DNA of 6,576 nt from Ignavibacteria bacterium (GTDB lineage: Bacteria; Bacteroidota; Ignavibacteria; Ignavibacteriales; Melioribacteraceae), in the NCBI GenBank assembly GCA_011049495.1, contig DSBF01000126.1, forward strand, positions 1 through 6,576, given 5' to 3'. Within the stretch, counting starts at the first letter, position 1, and every line of letters begins with the position of its first letter. Position numbers and translations under genes: made by a program. The notes under the pieces were generated by a model that saw only the letters and a program-made list of their open reading frames with translations, ran no database searches and was not told where the DNA came from. Positions 6,180-6,576 of the stretch are shown here, one piece after another.

Positions 6180-6392
6180 CTATTTTCTTTTTCTTTTGGG
6201 AAGAATCGAATTGACTTTTACTTTGAAATGATGAAGAAGTTTTTCAGCCCAAACAAATTCTGTTGCAAGCACAGCCAAACCAATAGGGATTATTAGTATA
6301 GCAGGACCAGGTGTAAAAACAACAATCAAACCAATAAGTAGGATTGTAAAACCAATTACCGCAACAATAAGTTTTTTAATTTTTCTCGCCAT
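6180..6392 (-). CDS. Small PGPGW-type inner-membrane protein
   Basis: The 70-aa product matches the small PGPGW transmembrane family, whose function is not established. It has a basic start (R3-K4, K6-K7), a hydrophobic segment at about 8-26, then the T-P28-G29-P30 motif leading into a second hydrophobic segment at about 30-45. FVWAEKLL (46-53) and a very basic tail ending KRKRK follow. This gives two membrane helices linked by the PGP turn. The ATG at 6392 is chosen over an in-frame TTG at 6416 because the TTG adds only eight unremarkable residues; GGAA sits a few bases before the ATG. The minus strand reads TATATTTG at 6421 to 6414, a TAnnTTTG-type -7 match 21 nt before the start. It stands alone, convergent with the barrel gene, and nothing in the context suggests its role. 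Confidence 0.8.
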   Translation of the reverse strand: MARKIKKLIVAVIGFTILLIGLIVVFTPGPAILIIPIGLAVLATEFVWAEKLLHHFKVKVNSILPKRKRK

Positions 6393-6459
6393 AAAATTCC
6401 GGTTAGCACATGCCAAATATAAGGCATTCTAAGGAATGATGGGACATTAAATTTGTATT

Positions 6460-6471
6460 ACTGAATTCAGT
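6460..6471. repeat. 12-bp perfect palindrome
   Basis: ACTGAATTCAGT is a perfect 12-bp palindrome in the non-coding stretch upstream of the PGPGW gene, 68 nt from its start. It could be a dimeric regulator's operator, but there is only one copy and no further support. Confidence 0.35.
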
Positions 6472-6508
6472 CTTATTAATTATTAACTCACCTTACGCAA
6501 AGATGTTA

Positions 6509-6546
6509 TTACCTTAAAGGTTACTGTTTTCAGACCTTTCAGGTAA
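6509..6546. repeat. Strong hairpin near the right edge
   Basis: TTACCTTAAAGGT (6509-6521) pairs with ACCTTTCAGGTAA (6534-6546) with one mismatch in 13 positions. After a TA bulge, CTG (6524-6526) pairs with CAG (6531-6533) over a TTTT loop. Only a weak T-rich stretch (TTAATTTT) follows on the plus strand and none on the minus strand. It could be a terminator for a gene outside the window or an RNA regulatory stem. Confidence 0.5.
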
Positions 6547-6576
6547 CTTAATTTTAGCCAATTAATGCAACATTGA

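Larger units (their letters stand above)
6393..6576. other. Non-coding right end of the window
   Basis: No gene is seen here on either strand. Besides the palindrome at 6460-6471 and the hairpin at 6509-6546, there is a small hairpin CATTC/GAATG (6425-6429/6434-6438). The leftward promoter of the PGPGW gene should be in this part. Whatever gene lies to the right begins or ends outside the window. Confidence 0.5.

Noticed and set aside
1..6576. CRISPR array, tRNA, rRNA or prophage/transposase genes
   Set aside because: There are no regularly spaced repeats, no cloverleaf or rRNA-like stretch that I could recognise, and no transposase or integrase motifs. The only direct repeat is the pair 333 bp apart.

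Overview
The window is AT-rich DNA with five protein-coding genes, no RNA genes, no CRISPR array and no recognisable transposase. The best guess for the host is an Ignavibacteria-like or related lineage of the Bacteroidota/Chlorobi group. That rests on gene content: an HEXXH-type M49 peptidase lipoprotein, MORN-variant repeats joined to TonB C-terminal domains, and a multihaem cytochrome next to a haem-bearing outer-membrane barrel. This is inference, because no marker gene is present.

Layout. Positions 1-453 hold no convincing gene. They carry an exact 20-bp direct repeat (37-56 and 370-389) bracketing several stem-loops, which looks like a dispersed intergenic repeat. Next is a plus-strand lipoprotein of the dipeptidyl peptidase III family (454-2106). 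It converges, 16 bp apart, on a minus-strand exported protein with MORN-like repeats and two TonB_C-like modules (2123-3376). A 186-bp divergent region (3377-3562) separates that gene from a plus-strand two-gene operon: an exported cytochrome with five candidate haem sites (3563-4909) and, 14 bp downstream, a predicted outer-membrane beta-barrel with one c-type haem motif just after its signal peptide (4924-6108). A bidirectional terminator (6132-6169) separates this operon from a convergent small PGPGW-type membrane protein (6180-6392). The last 184 bp are non-coding, with a 12-bp palindrome and a strong hairpin.

How the genes may work together. The clearest unit is the cytochrome/haem-barrel pair. 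It looks like an envelope electron-transfer module, with haem in the periplasm and a barrel that carries its own haem in the outer membrane. Donor, acceptor and direction of electron flow cannot be read from the sequence. The TonB_C/MORN protein shares the divergent control region and is also an envelope protein, but no functional link is shown. The M49 lipoprotein probably degrades peptides at the cell envelope, and the PGPGW protein is of unknown function.
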